From: Pisolithus tinctorius
Taxonomy: Eukaryota; Basidiomycota; Agaricomycetes; Boletales; Pisolithaceae
Length of the DNA: 64,000 bases
Assembly (NCBI GenBank): GCA_024663395.1
Contig: JANFAH010000005.1
Span: 1,736,001 to 1,800,000, forward strand
Direction: 5' to 3'
A model generated the notes under the pieces. The model had not been told where the DNA came from. It was given only the letters and a program-made list of their open reading frames with translations, and made no database searches. Position 1 is the stretch's first letter; each line of letters starts with the position of its first letter. Below, piece by piece: positions 33,601 to 43,852 of this stretch. The position numbers and the translations under genes are program-made.

Positions 33601-33955
33601 AACAGTATCTCTGGGTCTACTGCAACTATCAGCAGGACAACTGGGCCAAGTTACTACTGCTAGCTGAGTTTGCCTACAACAATGCACCCAGCACTATGAC
33701 TGGGGTATCACCCTTCTTCACTAATAAGGGTTATCACCCTAATATCTCGGTCTTCCCTGAGCGCAATCTCACATCCAACTGGGCTTGTGATTACACAGTC
33801 GACTTAGACTCACTGCACCAGTACCTTTGTGAAGAAATGGCCCTCGCCCAGCAATGCTACCAAGGACTGGCAGACGCTAAGCACATGCCAGCCCCAGACT
33901 TCAAAGTGGGCAACAATGTCTATGTAAAAGCCAAGTACTTCCGGTTGACCCAGCC
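30637..33955 (+). pseudogene. Gypsy element C pol, 5' part: protease, reverse transcriptase, RNase H, integrase
   Basis: Frame entered by -1 shift. Protease motif reads VDSSSTHSFID (the usual glycine is serine). Reverse transcriptase has KKDGSLWLCVDF, PFSLTNAPATFQ and YLNDILIYS at 31950-31976, where the first catalytic aspartate is asparagine. RNase H shows ETNASDYAIA and TDHKNLEYF; then TGA 32748-32750 (arginine expected), and integrase with HHCC (HDHPLSGHF..CTTCAQAK), MDFIEQL, SDWGSEF and QTEHTNQ. At 33955 the reading frame is split by a complete family-1 element and continues at 42081. Confidence 0.93.
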
Positions 33956-34653
33956 TGTCATAACCGTGCATTCGTCATAAGTCTTTGCTCACTCCGCATC
34001 CTTTTCCGCCAGTCATCCGCTCACTCCGCACCAACTCCGCCCAACTTCTGTTGGTTGTGAACCATCTCTGCTCCGACTGCTGTCGGACTTGTGTTGCCCT
34101 CCTACCGGACCGAGGGGTCATGTGACTACCTTCACAGTCAGGTACTCCGCAGTGCGCTCACCGCATGGTCCAGCGCCTGGACTATTTCCTTTTCTGGATG
34201 TTCTGTGTTACCCGTTCGTATGTCCTCCGTCTACCCTTCATTCGTCGTCCAGGAAATTTTACTTGAAAATTTATGGGTCTCCATATGTCAGTTCCGATTC
34301 TGGTTACTGTACCTCCGTAGCAGTATAAGAGCATGTACTGTACTCCGCTGTTCTTCAGTATGAATATCAACTTAGTTCCTACTCCTCCTGACTCCGTCTT
34401 CTGTCTGTCGGACTTACCTCCAACCTTCTGTCTATACTCTCCCTCTGAAATACGAGGGCTGAGATTGTGCAAGGGGGTAGCACACGAGCTAAACCCGATG
34501 CCCTCACTCCGCTCCGCCTCTGTCTCGGCAGACTTCATTCCTGCCAACACTCCACTAGTCGGAGTTTCGTTCTTCCCTGTCAGACTTGCTTCCGAACCAC
34601 TCTCTAGACCTTGTATAGTGTCGGAGTTGGTCGGAGTAGGCCCGGACTTGACA
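33956..34653 (+). repeat. Family-1 5' LTR
   Basis: 698 bp. TATAAG at 34324-34329 lies 33 bp upstream of AGTATGAATAT (34357-34367), the likely RNA start. It lacks a 16-bp segment (GCGGTCCATTCTCTGA) present in the 3' LTR. The roughly 27 other differences are all transitions, and all but about one fall where one or both copies had a CpG. Confidence 0.95.
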
Positions 34654-34655
34654 GT

Positions 34656-34666
34656 ATATTCGTACT
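34656..34666 (+). promoter_or_regulatory. Putative self-primed primer-binding site (family 1)
   Basis: ATATTCGTACT starts two bases after the LTR end and is the exact complement of AGTACGAATAT, the motif ~33 bp after the TATA box in the LTR (41784-41794 in the 3' LTR; one CpG transition in the 5' LTR copy). No TGG tRNA-type site adjoins the LTR. It matches the known Tf1/sushi mechanism, in which the first 11 nt of the RNA prime reverse transcription. Confidence 0.7.
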
Positions 34667-34714
34667 CACACTTGTATGATCTCGTTTTCTGTCCTCTGAA
34701 AAACTTACGCCATT

Positions 34715-35998
34715 ATGAGAACCCAAGCTCAATCCCAGAGAGAGGTCGCTGAGAACCTCGCTGCAGCACTAGCCAATCCGCGTCGACTCCCTTCCGTTGT
34801 CGAACAATTCCAATCCTTCTCCGCTCGATGCCGCTCTTGCGCTGAAGGCGAAAGCGCTTCGCAAGCTGGTCGCTCCGACCTCCACCCATCAGCTTTCCAT
34901 ACTCCGTCTCCTCATAACCGAGATGATGGACCCGACCCCGACCCTGACTATCCTGATGGTGATCCCGACGGCGGGGGCAGCGGTGACGGGGATATCCCCG
35001 AAGACCCGGCTGAGCTGCCAGAGGATCCCCTCATAGCTCTTGCCAGAGCTGTCCATGCGCTTGCGCAGTCTAGTTCGTGCACTGGGGACTCCGCTCCGAA
35101 AACCAAGGTCCACGAGCCTGACACCTTCGATGGCTCTGACCCCAAAAAACTCCACGAGTTCCTCGTTCAATGTGAGTTGAACTTCCAAGACCACCCTCGC
35201 GCATTCCACTCCGACAGAGCTAAGGTTACCTTCGCTCAATCCTATCTTAAGGGTATGGCCCTGGCTTGGTTCGAGCCAGATCTGCTAAACCCCGACAACT
35301 ATGACTGCCCGCTCTGGATGGACGACTACCATGAGTTCTTACAAGAGCTCACAGCTAATTTCGGTCTGCACGATGCCATAGCGGATGCCGTCCAACAACT
35401 CGAGAACCTTACCATGAAGGATGGTTCTCATATTACCAAATATGTTGTGGAGTTCAATCGCTGGGCTTCACAAGTCAAGGACTACGGTGTCGGTGCACTC
35501 TGCCACTGCTTCTATAGCGGACTTCCAGACCGCATCAAAGACGAGATCGCTCGCATCGGCAAGCCCTCTACCCTCGCACAACTCCGCAAACTCGCCCAAA
35601 CCATTGATGCGTGCTACTGGGAGTGCAAAGCAGAGATCTCACGCACCACCAAGTCTGCCTCTGACAAGTTGCAGTCCTCCAACTCCGACAACAAAAGTAA
35701 ATCGTCATCCTCCGCCTCCGCTCCAAAGTCCAACGCCAAGGGCAAGGGCAAACAGAAAGATCCACCCAAGTCTGACATGCCCAAGTCCGATATTGCCCAT
35801 CTTCTGGGCAAGGATGGCAAACTCACCTCCGCTGAACGCCAGCGCAGGATGAAGAATAACCTCTGCCTCTTCTGTGGCGAGGCTGGCCATTCCGCCAAGG
35901 ACTGTCCCAAGTCCACCTCTCGCGCAGCCAAAGCCCATGCAGCTATGGCTGAAACTCCGCCTACTCCGCCTGCGGAGAAGGCAGAGTCAAAAAATTAG
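34715..35998 (+). CDS. Gypsy family-1 Gag, 427 aa
   Basis: ATG 34715 (MRTQAQSQREVAENLAAALA) to TAG 35996-35998, uninterrupted. Structural protein of the virus-like particle. Residues ~65-115 are acidic (DGPDPDPDYPDGDPDGGG); the capsid-like region ~130-310 has KVHEPDTFDGSDPKKL, YLKGMALAWFEPDLL and FYSGLPDRIKDEI; a basic Ser/Lys-rich linker follows, then the RNA-binding knuckle CLFCGEAGHSAKDC (~393-406). The gene sits 61 bp after the 5' LTR and ends inside the frameshift signal that gives Gag-Pol. Compared with the broken copies of D, C and E it is the only intact gag in the window. Confidence 0.94.
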   Translation: MRTQAQSQREVAENLAAALANPRRLPSVVEQFQSFSARCRSCAEGESASQAGRSDLHPSAFHTPSPHNRDDGPDPDPDYPDGDPDGGGSGDGDIPEDPAELPEDPLIALARAVHALAQSSSCTGDSAPKTKVHEPDTFDGSDPKKLHEFLVQCELNFQDHPRAFHSDRAKVTFAQSYLKGMALAWFEPDLLNPDNYDCPLWMDDYHEFLQELTANFGLHDAIADAVQQLENLTMKDGSHITKYVVEFNRWASQVKDYGVGALCHCFYSGLPDRIKDEIARIGKPSTLAQLRKLAQTIDACYWECKAEISRTTKSASDKLQSSNSDNKSKSSSSASAPKSNAKGKGKQKDPPKSDMPKSDIAHLLGKDGKLTSAERQRRMKNNLCLFCGEAGHSAKDCPKSTSRAAKAHAAMAETPPTPPAEKAESKN

Positions 35999-36033
35999 TC
36001 TGCTCCTCCAGGGAGCTCGCACGGCCTGGAGGA
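35989..36033 (+). promoter_or_regulatory. -1 ribosomal frameshift signal, gag-pol of the family-1 element
   Basis: Slippery A AAA AAT (35989-35995) in the gag frame directly before TAG; after 8 nt, TCCTCCAGG (36004-36012) pairs perfectly with CCTGGAGGA (36025-36033) around a 12-nt loop. Gag is in frame 2 and pol in frame 1, i.e. -1. Heptamer, spacing and stem are those of known viral and retroelement -1 sites. Confidence 0.87.
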
Positions 36034-39000
36034 AGCGTTGAACCCAACTGTGCACAACCGGACATCCGACTCAACGCGTCTGCTCTTTCTAGTCCAAACT
36101 CTTTACTTCCGTCTGTAACTCTTCCGGATTATTCTGTTGATACTTTTTCTGCGTTGATCGATTCTGGTTCTTCTCATTGCTTCGTAGACCCGTCTGTAAT
36201 TAAAAAATATGCCGTTCCTGTTTCCTCCATTTCTCCGCCAATTCCGCTCCGCTTGTTCGATGGTAGTACAAATGCTGTCATTTCCCAAGAAGTAGATCTT
36301 TCCCTCTGCTTTCCTTCCGGCGATGTCAACTCCATTTCATTTTATGTTACTCCATTGGATTCTTCATGTTTGCTGGTATTAGGACACAACTGGCTCACCC
36401 GCTTCAATCCGTCGATTGACTGGGTACTGGGCAGTATATCGTTCAAACCACCGTTACAGGGAATGCCGACGCCCCAGGCGCCTTCGTCACCTTCTGCTGC
36501 GACCTCCGCTCTGGATCCGACACCCTCCGCTCCGTTTGCAGCTCCAACTGCACCTCCAACAGACTCGCCGTGCTCCACTCCGCTCGTCTCACTCATCAAT
36601 GCCGCCGCGTATGTCAGAGCCTGTGCTCTCCCTGGCTCTAGACAGTTCCACTTACAGCTCTCCGCTGATGATGTGAAGCTTCGTGTGTCCTCCGCTTCCT
36701 CTCCGCCTCCTGACCTCTCTTCGGTTCCTCCTGAGTATCACGAGTTTGCCGACGTCTTTAGCAAAGACAAGGCCACAGAACTTCCGCCACACCACTCGTT
36801 CGATCTCAAGATCGACCTCGAGGAAGGAGCAACTCCGCCCATCGGTACAATCTACTCTCTTTCTCCGCCAGAGCTTGAAGCTCTCCGCACCTTCATTGAC
36901 GAGCATCTTGGCTATGGTTTCATCAAGCAGTCCACATCCGCTCATGGTGCCCCTGTCCTCTTCGTAAAGAAGAAGGACGGTTCACTCCGCCTCTGTGTAG
37001 ACTATCGAGGACTCAACAAAATCACGAAAAAAGATCGCTACCCGCTGCCGCTCATCTCCGACCTACTTGACTCCCCAAGCCGTGCTAAAGTCTATACCAA
37101 GATCGACCTCCGCCATGCCTATCATCTGGTCCGCATAGCAGACGGAGATGAATGGAAAACGGCTTTCCGCACTCGTTATGGTTCTTACGAGTGGCGGGTA
37201 ATGCCATTCGGTCTGACTAATGCGCCTGCAGCCTTCCAGCGGTTTGTTAATAGCATCTTTGCGGACATGCTCGATGTCTGTGTCGTGGTATACCTCAATG
37301 ACATCTTAATTTATTCGCAGAACATGGAGTCGCACCGCGAACATGTAAAAGAGGTACTCCACCGCCTTCGAAAGCATGGTCTTTATGCCAAGCCAGAGAA
37401 GTGCGAGTTTCACTCCGACTCCGTCGAGTACCTCGGTTATGTTCTTTCTCCCTCCGGTCTCACCATGTCCGCTGAGAAGGTTCAGGCAGTCCATGACTGG
37501 CCTGAGCCGCGGAAGGTGCGAGACATCCAGTCTTTCCTCGGCTTCGCAAATTTCTACAGATGATTCATTAATAACTACTCTGACATCGTCGTTCCACTCA
37601 CTCGCCTCACGCGAAAGGGTGCTCCTTGGAACTTTTCCGAGGAGTGCCGGTCCGCTTTCCTCCGCCTGAAGGATGCCTTCAGCTCTGCTCCTATTCTCAC
37701 TCATTGGGTTCCTGATGCTCCGCTTACAGTTGAAACCGACGCCTCCGACTATGCCATTGCTGGCATTTTGTCGATCACCTGCTCCGACGGTGAACTCCGC
37801 CCAGTTGCTTTCTACTCTCGCACCATGACCATGCCAGAACTCAACTATGATACCCATGACAAGGAGCTGTTGGCTATCTTCGAGGCTTTCCGCCACTGGC
37901 GGCATTACTTAGAAGGCTCCGCCTTACCTGTCGACGTGGTGACGGACCACAAAAACCTTGAGTACTTTTCTACCTCTAAGGTTCTCACTCGTCGACAGGC
38001 CCGCTGGTCGGAGTACCTTTCACAGTTTAATCTCTCTATCTGCTTCCGACCTGGCCGCTTGGGAGCCAAACCCAACGCACTTACACAACGTTGGGATGTC
38101 TACCCAAAAGGGGGGGATAGGGACTACGCGCAGGTAAATCCTCACAATCTCCGCCCTATGTTTACACAGGAACAACTCGTGTCGTCCCTCTGTACCACCT
38201 CCCTCATGGCACCTGTGCTCCATGCCGCCATGGTCTTCGATGTTGAGTGCTTGCACTCCGACATCATCTCCGCCCTACCCTCCGATCCTGTCTCCGCCAG
38301 CCATCTTCCAACTCCGACTAAGCCTCGGTGGTCCTTGGACTCCAACGGTCTACTCCGCCTTGACAGTCGCATCTTTGTCCCTGACATTGATGATCTCCAC
38401 CTTCGAGTGCTTCGGTTCAAGCATGATCATCCTCTAGCAGGCCATTTCGGGCAAAACCGCACCCTGGAACTCATCCGCAGGGACTACGTGTGGCCCAACC
38501 TCCGCTCCGACGTGAAAGAATACGTCAGGTCCTGCACCGCCTGTGGCTGGAGCAAAACTCCGCGCCACCGCCCTTATGGTCTACTGAAGCAACTCCCCGT
38601 CCCAGAGAGACCTTGGAACTCAATCTCCATGGACTTCATCGAACACCTCCCCAACTCCAATGGCTACTCTGCCATACTCGTGGTAGTGGACCGCCTCTCA
38701 AAGCAAGCGGTGTTCATCCCCACCCACGACTCCGTCACCTCCGCCAAACTTGCTAAGCTCTTCCTAACCCATGTCTTCTCCAAGCACGGAGTACCAGCTA
38801 ATGTCACCTCCGACAGAGGTCCTGAGTTTGTCTCGCACTTCTTCCACTCTCTAGGAAAGGCCCTTAATATGCGTCTTCACTTCACTTTGGGTTACCACCC
38901 AGAAGGCGATGGCCAGACCGAGCGAACAAACCAGACTCTCGAGCAGTACCTTCGTGTCTACTGTAACTACCAACAAGACAACTGGGCTGAGCTGTTACCT

Positions 39001-39714
39001 CTAGCGGAGTTCGCCTTCAACAACGCACCAAGTGCAACAACTGGAGTTTCTCCCTTCTTCGCTAACAAGGGATACCATCCAAACCTGTCTGTGGTCCCTG
39101 ACCAGGACTTCACCTCTCTGTGGGCTCACGATTATGTTGTTGAGCTCTCCGCCCTTCATGACTTCCTCCACTCCGAAATGTCTGCTGCTCAACAGTGCTA
39201 CCAGGGTCCAGCAGATGCTAGACGCATACCTCCACCTGAGTTCAAGGTCGGAGAACAGGCCTACGTCAAAGCCAAGTACTTCCGCTTGACTCGTCCTTTG
39301 GAAAAACTCTCCGAAAAGTACTTAGGTCCATTCACCATCTTGGCCAGGCCAGGTTCGCACTCCGTCACCCTTAAGCTCCCTGACTCTATGCGCTCGGTAC
39401 ATCCGGTCTTCCATGTCTCACAACTGGAAGCCACAGTGGCTAACCCTTTCCCAAACCGACAACAACCTCCGCCTCCGCCAGTGGATGTCGATGGTGACCT
39501 TGAGTACGAAGTATCAGAGATACTCGACTCTAAGGTGGACCGCCGTCGCCGCCATTGTCAACTCTTGTATCTAGTCCGCTGGGCTGGTTACGAGAACACC
39601 GACGAAGAAACCTCTTGGTTGCTTGCAACCGAGCTGGATCACGCTTCCAACATAGTATCCGCTTTCCATGAACGCTATCCCCATAAACCTGGCCCGTACC
39701 AACCTCTGCCATAG
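35996..39714 (+). CDS. Gypsy family-1 Pol (protease, RT, RNase H, integrase, chromodomain), one nonsense codon
   Basis: Reached by -1 frameshift; one frame to TAG 39712-39714, with a single TGA at 37561-37563 (FYR-stop-FINNYS; arginine CGA in the ancestor). Protease IDSGSSHCFVD near 36157. Reverse transcriptase ~36960-37560 with VKKKDGSLRLCVDY, PFGLTNAPAAFQ and YLNDILIYS at 37291-37317; the first catalytic Asp is Asn. RNase H: ETDASDYAIAG, YDTHDKELLAIFEAF, DHKNLEYF. Integrase: HDHPLAGHF..CTACGWSK zinc site, MDFIEHL, SDRGPEF, QTERTNQ. Then LGPFTILARPG and a chromodomain (DLEYEVSEI..LYLVRWAGYENTDEETSW). The element was autonomous recently but looks inactive now. Confidence 0.95.
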
Positions 39715-39909
39715 TACTCCGCCAACATAAACTTCCTCCACAGGCCAACTCCACCTCTTACCGAACTACCTTAGGTACTTTAGAATTTTCTCCGCTTATC
39801 CGTTTCACTTCTCAGAGTCGCGAACAAAAGTCACAAGTCTATTTCGTAGTAGTACAAAAATATACAAACTAAAGACAAAAAAAAAAAAGAAAAGAAAAAC
39901 AAAACTACT

Positions 39910-41173
39910 CTACTCTTCCATCGCTGTTCCTCTGCCACCCTCCTGTTCTTCTCCACCGTCCTGCTCTCCTCTGACTTCTCCCTCTTCCTCGTTATCCCCC
40001 TCCACACCTTCATCCACTTCCTCTTGCTGTTCCTCTGCCACCTCTGGCTGAGGCCTCTTCCAACCTCCGCCTGTGTGCTCGAGCTCAGCCATCCTGGCCT
40101 CTCGCGCATCCTCCCTTCTCCTCATCTCCGCCCACTCCGCCCATGTGTGGTACATCCCCCACTCGTCGGCAGTCCGCTCCGCTGCCTCCGCCATCCGCTC
40201 CGCTGCCTCTGCCATCCTCTCAAAGGCCAGCGCAGCTACCTCGTGCGCTTCGGCCTGCTTCTCCATGGCCTGCAGCTGTCTTTCCCACTCCCACTCCACC
40301 CACCGCGTGTGGACTCCCGCGCCTGAGGGACCCTCGAGCGGGGTCGCTGGCTCATCATCTTCTCCGCCTGCCTCCCGCTCGTCATCAGCCTCCTCCGTCT
40401 CCATCGCTCTTGCCTTCCCCTTCCCTTGCGGCTTCTTCTTTTTCTCCCCTTGGGAGCTTCCTGTCCCTGCCCTCTTCCGCGAGGGTCCCGCCACCACCTC
40501 TTCCTGCATCCAGCTGCACGTCTTTTTCTTGTTGTGACAGGGCACGCAGGCCCTGGTCTTGCCCTGCCCTGGCTCGCACTGGCCTGCTGTCAGACTCGCT
40601 ACGCAGCGAGTGCAGGGCGGCCTCCTGGTAGCGGTGACCACCACAGAGGTCCCAGGGACCCTCTGGGCGGTGTTGACGTCGTACACTGTGCCGCTTAGCC
40701 TGAAATGAAGGAAGGGTAAAATACAAGTCAGCTCCGCCTGACTTGCAGTGCTTTGTCACTCACTTTTGCGTGGCCTCATCCTGCCTGGCCTGAGCCCGCT
40801 CCTGGGAGGCCCTCTGCCTCTGCCTCTCGGCCTCCTCCGCCGCCGCTTTCTGCTTCTGCCTCTTGGCCTCTTCCTCCGCCACCTTCTTCCTCTGAGCTTC
40901 CTCCTCTTCTCTCTGCCTCCGCTCCGCCTCCAGTCACGCCTCCTCCGCCTTTCGTCGTCTGGCCTCCTCTTGTTTGGCCTTGCGCTCCGCCTCGCACTCC
41001 CTCTCTTTCTGCTCCGCCTCCTCCCTCCGACGGGTCTTCTCCGCGTTTTTCTCATGCTCGGTGTCGGTTGAGTCGTCAGTGAGGATGACCAATGCGTCGT
41101 CCACGACTTGCGAGTAGTCGTGGGAGTGGCCTGGGGTTGGTTGGGGGGTGGTGTTCTCGTGCTGGAAGGACAT
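39910..41173 (-). CDS. Antisense spliced accessory gene of the family-1 gypsy: acidic/coiled-coil Zn-cluster protein
   Basis: Minus strand, exon 1 41173-40764 (ATG; MSFQHENTTPQPTPGHSHDY), intron 40763-40700 (64 bp, GTGAGT..TTTCAG), exon 2 40699-39910 (TAG). Order: an acidic segment (LVILTDDSTDTEHEKN), a long charged helix rich in Glu/Arg/Lys/Ala, a six-cysteine cluster C-x2-C-x8-C-x9-C-x2-C-x6-C (PCTRCVASLTAGQC..ACVPCHNKKKTC), a basic nuclear-signal-like stretch (GEKKKKPQGKGKAR), an alpha-helical FERMAEAAERMAEAAERTA block and an acidic tail. One TGA at 40936-40934 (CGA expected). The cluster is close to fungal Zn(II)2Cys6 DNA-binding domains; function is unknown. The plus-strand frames over it are its shadow. 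Relatives lie at 42677-43739, 47376-48398 and 62671-64000. Confidence 0.8.
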
Positions 41174-41353
41174 GATGATGGGAGGAAGGGACGAAGGTTC
41201 GGTACCCTAACACGTGTTTTTAAGCAGTACTTCGAACTCCGACGGAGCTCCGCCGCGGCTAAAGCCATCATCCTCGAGGCATCAAAATAATTTCAAATGA
41301 TCAACTCGTGTTGATCTCGTCCTGTACATGCGGCCTTCAGGGGTTCAGGCCCT

Positions 41354-41366
41354 AGGGGGGGGGCAC
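41354..41366 (+). promoter_or_regulatory. Polypurine tract, family-1 element
   Basis: A run of nine or more G after CCTA, directly before the 3' LTR. The preceding CGGCCTTCAGGGGTTCAGGC is shared with element A (near 502-521), where it lies right after pol. This marks the point at which the ~1.6-kb antisense gene segment is present or absent. Confidence 0.8.
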
Positions 41367-42080
41367 TGTCATAACCGTGCGTTCATCATAAGTCTTTGCT
41401 CACTCCACATCCTTTTCCGCCGGTCATCCGCTCACTCCGCACCAACTCCACCCAACTTCTGTTGGTTGCGAACCATCTCCGCTCCGACTGCTGTCGGACT
41501 TGTGTTGCCCTCCTACCGGACCGAGCGGTCCATTCTCTGAGGGGTCATGTGACTACCTTCGCAGTCAGGTACTCCGCAGTGCGCTCACTGCATGGTCCAG
41601 CGCCTGGACTATTTCCTTTTCTGGATGTTCTGTGTTACCCATTCGTATGTCCTCCATCTACCCTTCATTCATCGTCCAGGAAATTTTACTTGAAAATTTA
41701 TGGGTCTCCGTATGTCAGTTCCGATTCCGGTTACTGTACCTCCATAGCAGTATAAGAGCATGTACTGTACTCCGCTGTTCTTCAGTACGAATATCAACTT
41801 AGTTCCTACTCCTCCTGACTCCGTCTTCTGTCTGTCGGACTTACCTCCAACCTTCTGTCTATACTCTCCCTCTGAAATACGAGGGCTGAGATCATGCAAG
41901 GGGGTAGTGCACGAGCTAAACCCGACGCCCTCACTCCGCTCTGCCTCTGTCTCGGCAGACTTCATTCCTGCCAACACTCCGCTAGTCGGAGTTTTGTTCT
42001 TCCCTGTCAGACTTGCTTCCAAACCACTCTCTAGACCTTGTATAACGTCGGAGTTGGTCGGAGTAGGCCCGGACTTGACA
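41367..42080 (+). repeat. Family-1 3' LTR
   Basis: 714 bp, 16 bp longer than the 5' LTR because of one indel. It keeps the CpG version of the start motif (AGTACGAATAT, 41784-41794). It is followed by the CAGCC duplication. Confidence 0.95.
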
Positions 42081-42494
42081 CAGCCCTCCAAGAAGCTGAG
42101 TGAGAAGAACCTGGGGCCCTATCCCATAATAGCCCAGGCCAGTTCTCACTTGTTCACCCTATGCCTACCAGACTCTATGCACGCTATACACCCGGTCTTC
42201 CATGTATCCCAGCTTGAACCAGCCATCCCAAACACCATACCCAACCAGACTCAACCTCCACCCCCACCAGTAGATGTCAATGGCAACTTAGAATTCAAAG
42301 TAGCAGAGATACTCAATTCAAAGGTCGACCAGCACAGAAAGTGTTGGTTGCAGTACCTGGTCTGATGGACTGGTTATGAGGGAACTGACAAAGAAACTAC
42401 CTGGGTACTAGCAACAGAGCTGGACAATGCTTCAGAACTTGTCCAAGAGTATCATGACTGGAACCCAGACAAACCCAGTCCTTTCAAGAAATAA
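42081..42494 (+). pseudogene. Gypsy element C pol, 3' end: integrase C-terminus and chromodomain
   Basis: Continues the frame cut at 33955 after the CAGCC duplication: KKLSEKNLGPYPIIAQ, HPVFHVSQLEPAIPN, a proline run, then the chromodomain FKVAEILNSKVDQH..LQYLV-stop-WTGYEGTDKETTW. TGA at 42363-42365 falls inside the chromodomain. It ends TAA after SPFKK. The antisense gene of this element begins about 180 bp further on. Confidence 0.93.
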
Positions 42495-42676
42495 TCTAGA
42501 ACCAGTCTCAAGTTTTCTTTTTCCTTATCTGTTTCTCCTATCTCATAGTACTTACCATGTCTTGATTCCCTTTACTCTTCTTTTATTTGTTTTCTTTCAC
42601 TACTTAGAACCAGAACCAGGATTTGGCATTCACAAGCATACAGAAAGGGAAAACACTACTCTATGCACATGCAACC

Positions 42677-43739
42677 TCAGACTTGGGACCCAGCAGAACT
42701 GGCACTGGCCTGGTCACCTGACTCAGACCAGGACTGGCTTTCCTCTTCTTCCTCCCTCAGCCCAGCCAGCTCTTTGTCGAGCCCCTCGGCATCCTGGTCT
42801 TCCTTGTCAGTGGTATCCTGGTCTGAAGGCATGTCCGGTGCTAGAAATTTGAAGTGTTCTTCGACATGCATTTTGTAGGACTGGGCAAACTGGTAGAAAT
42901 TCCTCGAGACCTCCCACTGGGCCACTGTCAGGCCAACCATGTTGTCAGTCATGCACTCCACCACTTTGATCAGATGCTCCATCTGATCACCAGTGATAGG
43001 GCTGGCCCTGGTCTCTTCACCGGCCTTCTTTGTCAATGGTCCCTTGCCCACGTCTTTGTCCTTGTCACCTGTGCCCTTGAGTACTTTGGCAGATGGCTGC
43101 CTTGATCTTTTCTTCTTCTCCCCGGTGTGAGGGGAGGTCATGTTGGCCTCCCTCTTCCCCTTGTCCCCAGCCAGCCCAACACCTGAACCAGCCTCACCTT
43201 TGACTGGCCACTGGCAGCACTCTTTGAGCTCATTGCACTGGTTGCATGCCAGGTGCTTCTTCTTGCCATTGGTGTTGTGAAGGCAGGTGGTGTTTGTCTG
43301 GGCACAGCGAAGACAACTGGTAGACATGTTGGTCAGAAAAAACACCAGTAGTGATCTTGACAACACTCACCAAGGATTCATCACCTCAACATTTGACCCA
43401 GCCCCAGTCGAACTACCCACTAAGGCATCTGCCTGCCGGCTCTCCTCTGCTTTTCTGGCTTCTTCAGCCTTGTGCACAGCCTCTATCCTCTGCACCTCTG
43501 TGCCTCTGCCTCTGTGCACACCCTTTCCTCTTTGAGCTGGGCCTGCTCCTGCCTCTCAGCCTCCAACTGGGCTTCCTCTTGTGCCTCTTGTGCTCAGCCA
43601 ACTTGCCCCAGATGGCCTCATCATCGTTGTCACTGCCTACCCACAGCTCTTCGCTTGTCGCCCAGGTCAGGTCAGGCAGGAGTTCTTGATTGTATGGCAT
43701 TCTGGACTGGCGAATAGACATGTCAAGGTGAGGAAACAA
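42677..43739 (-). pseudogene. Antisense accessory gene of element C (Zn-cluster protein), frameshifted
   Basis: Minus strand between pol and the 3' LTR of C. Exon 2 (43316-42677) is open and begins CLRCAQTNTTCLHNTNG..ACNQCNELKECCQW, a C-x2-C-x6-C-x12-C-x2-C-x6-C cluster. Then come Lys/Gly-rich basic stretches (GEKKKRSRQPS), a helical block MEHLIKVVECMTDNMVGLT and an acidic tail (EEEEESQSWSES) to TAA/TAG at 42677. A 53-bp intron (43369-43317, GTGAGT..CTACCAG) sits just before the first cysteine, the same place as in element E. Exon 1 (to ~43739) has an acidic start and a charged coiled-coil (LEAERQEQAQLKEER) but needs a frameshift near 43490 to join. Function unknown. Confidence 0.75.
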
Positions 43740-43852
43740 ACCTGAAGTGGACCAGTCTTAAGTTCCCTGGTTTTCAAGGTCAGATGCAAAACTTTCAATC
43801 TCAGCATTGTCCTCATTGGAGCCTTGTGGGCTTGGCTCCAAGAGGGGGATAC

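Larger units (their letters stand above)
33956..42080 (+). mobile_element. Complete Ty3/gypsy chromovirus, family 1, 8,125 bp, with antisense accessory gene
   Basis: LTRs at 33956-34653 (698 bp) and 41367-42080 (714 bp), same TGTCATAACC..GACTTGACA ends, flanked by the target duplication CAGCC (33951-33955 and 42081-42085), inserted in the integrase C-terminal region of element C. Order: 5' LTR, putative self-priming site, gag, frameshift signal, pol, spliced antisense gene, polypurine tract, 3' LTR. Damage is light: one TGA in pol, one TGA in the antisense gene, and Asp to Asn in the reverse-transcriptase active site, all explained by CpG transitions. Confidence 0.96.

Noticed and set aside
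40024..41082. Several plus-strand ORFs of 80-162 codons over the antisense accessory gene, rich in Ser, Pro, Leu and Arg.
   Set aside because: They are complements of the Glu/Lys/Arg-rich minus-strand gene, which has matching introns and cysteine motifs shared with three relatives.
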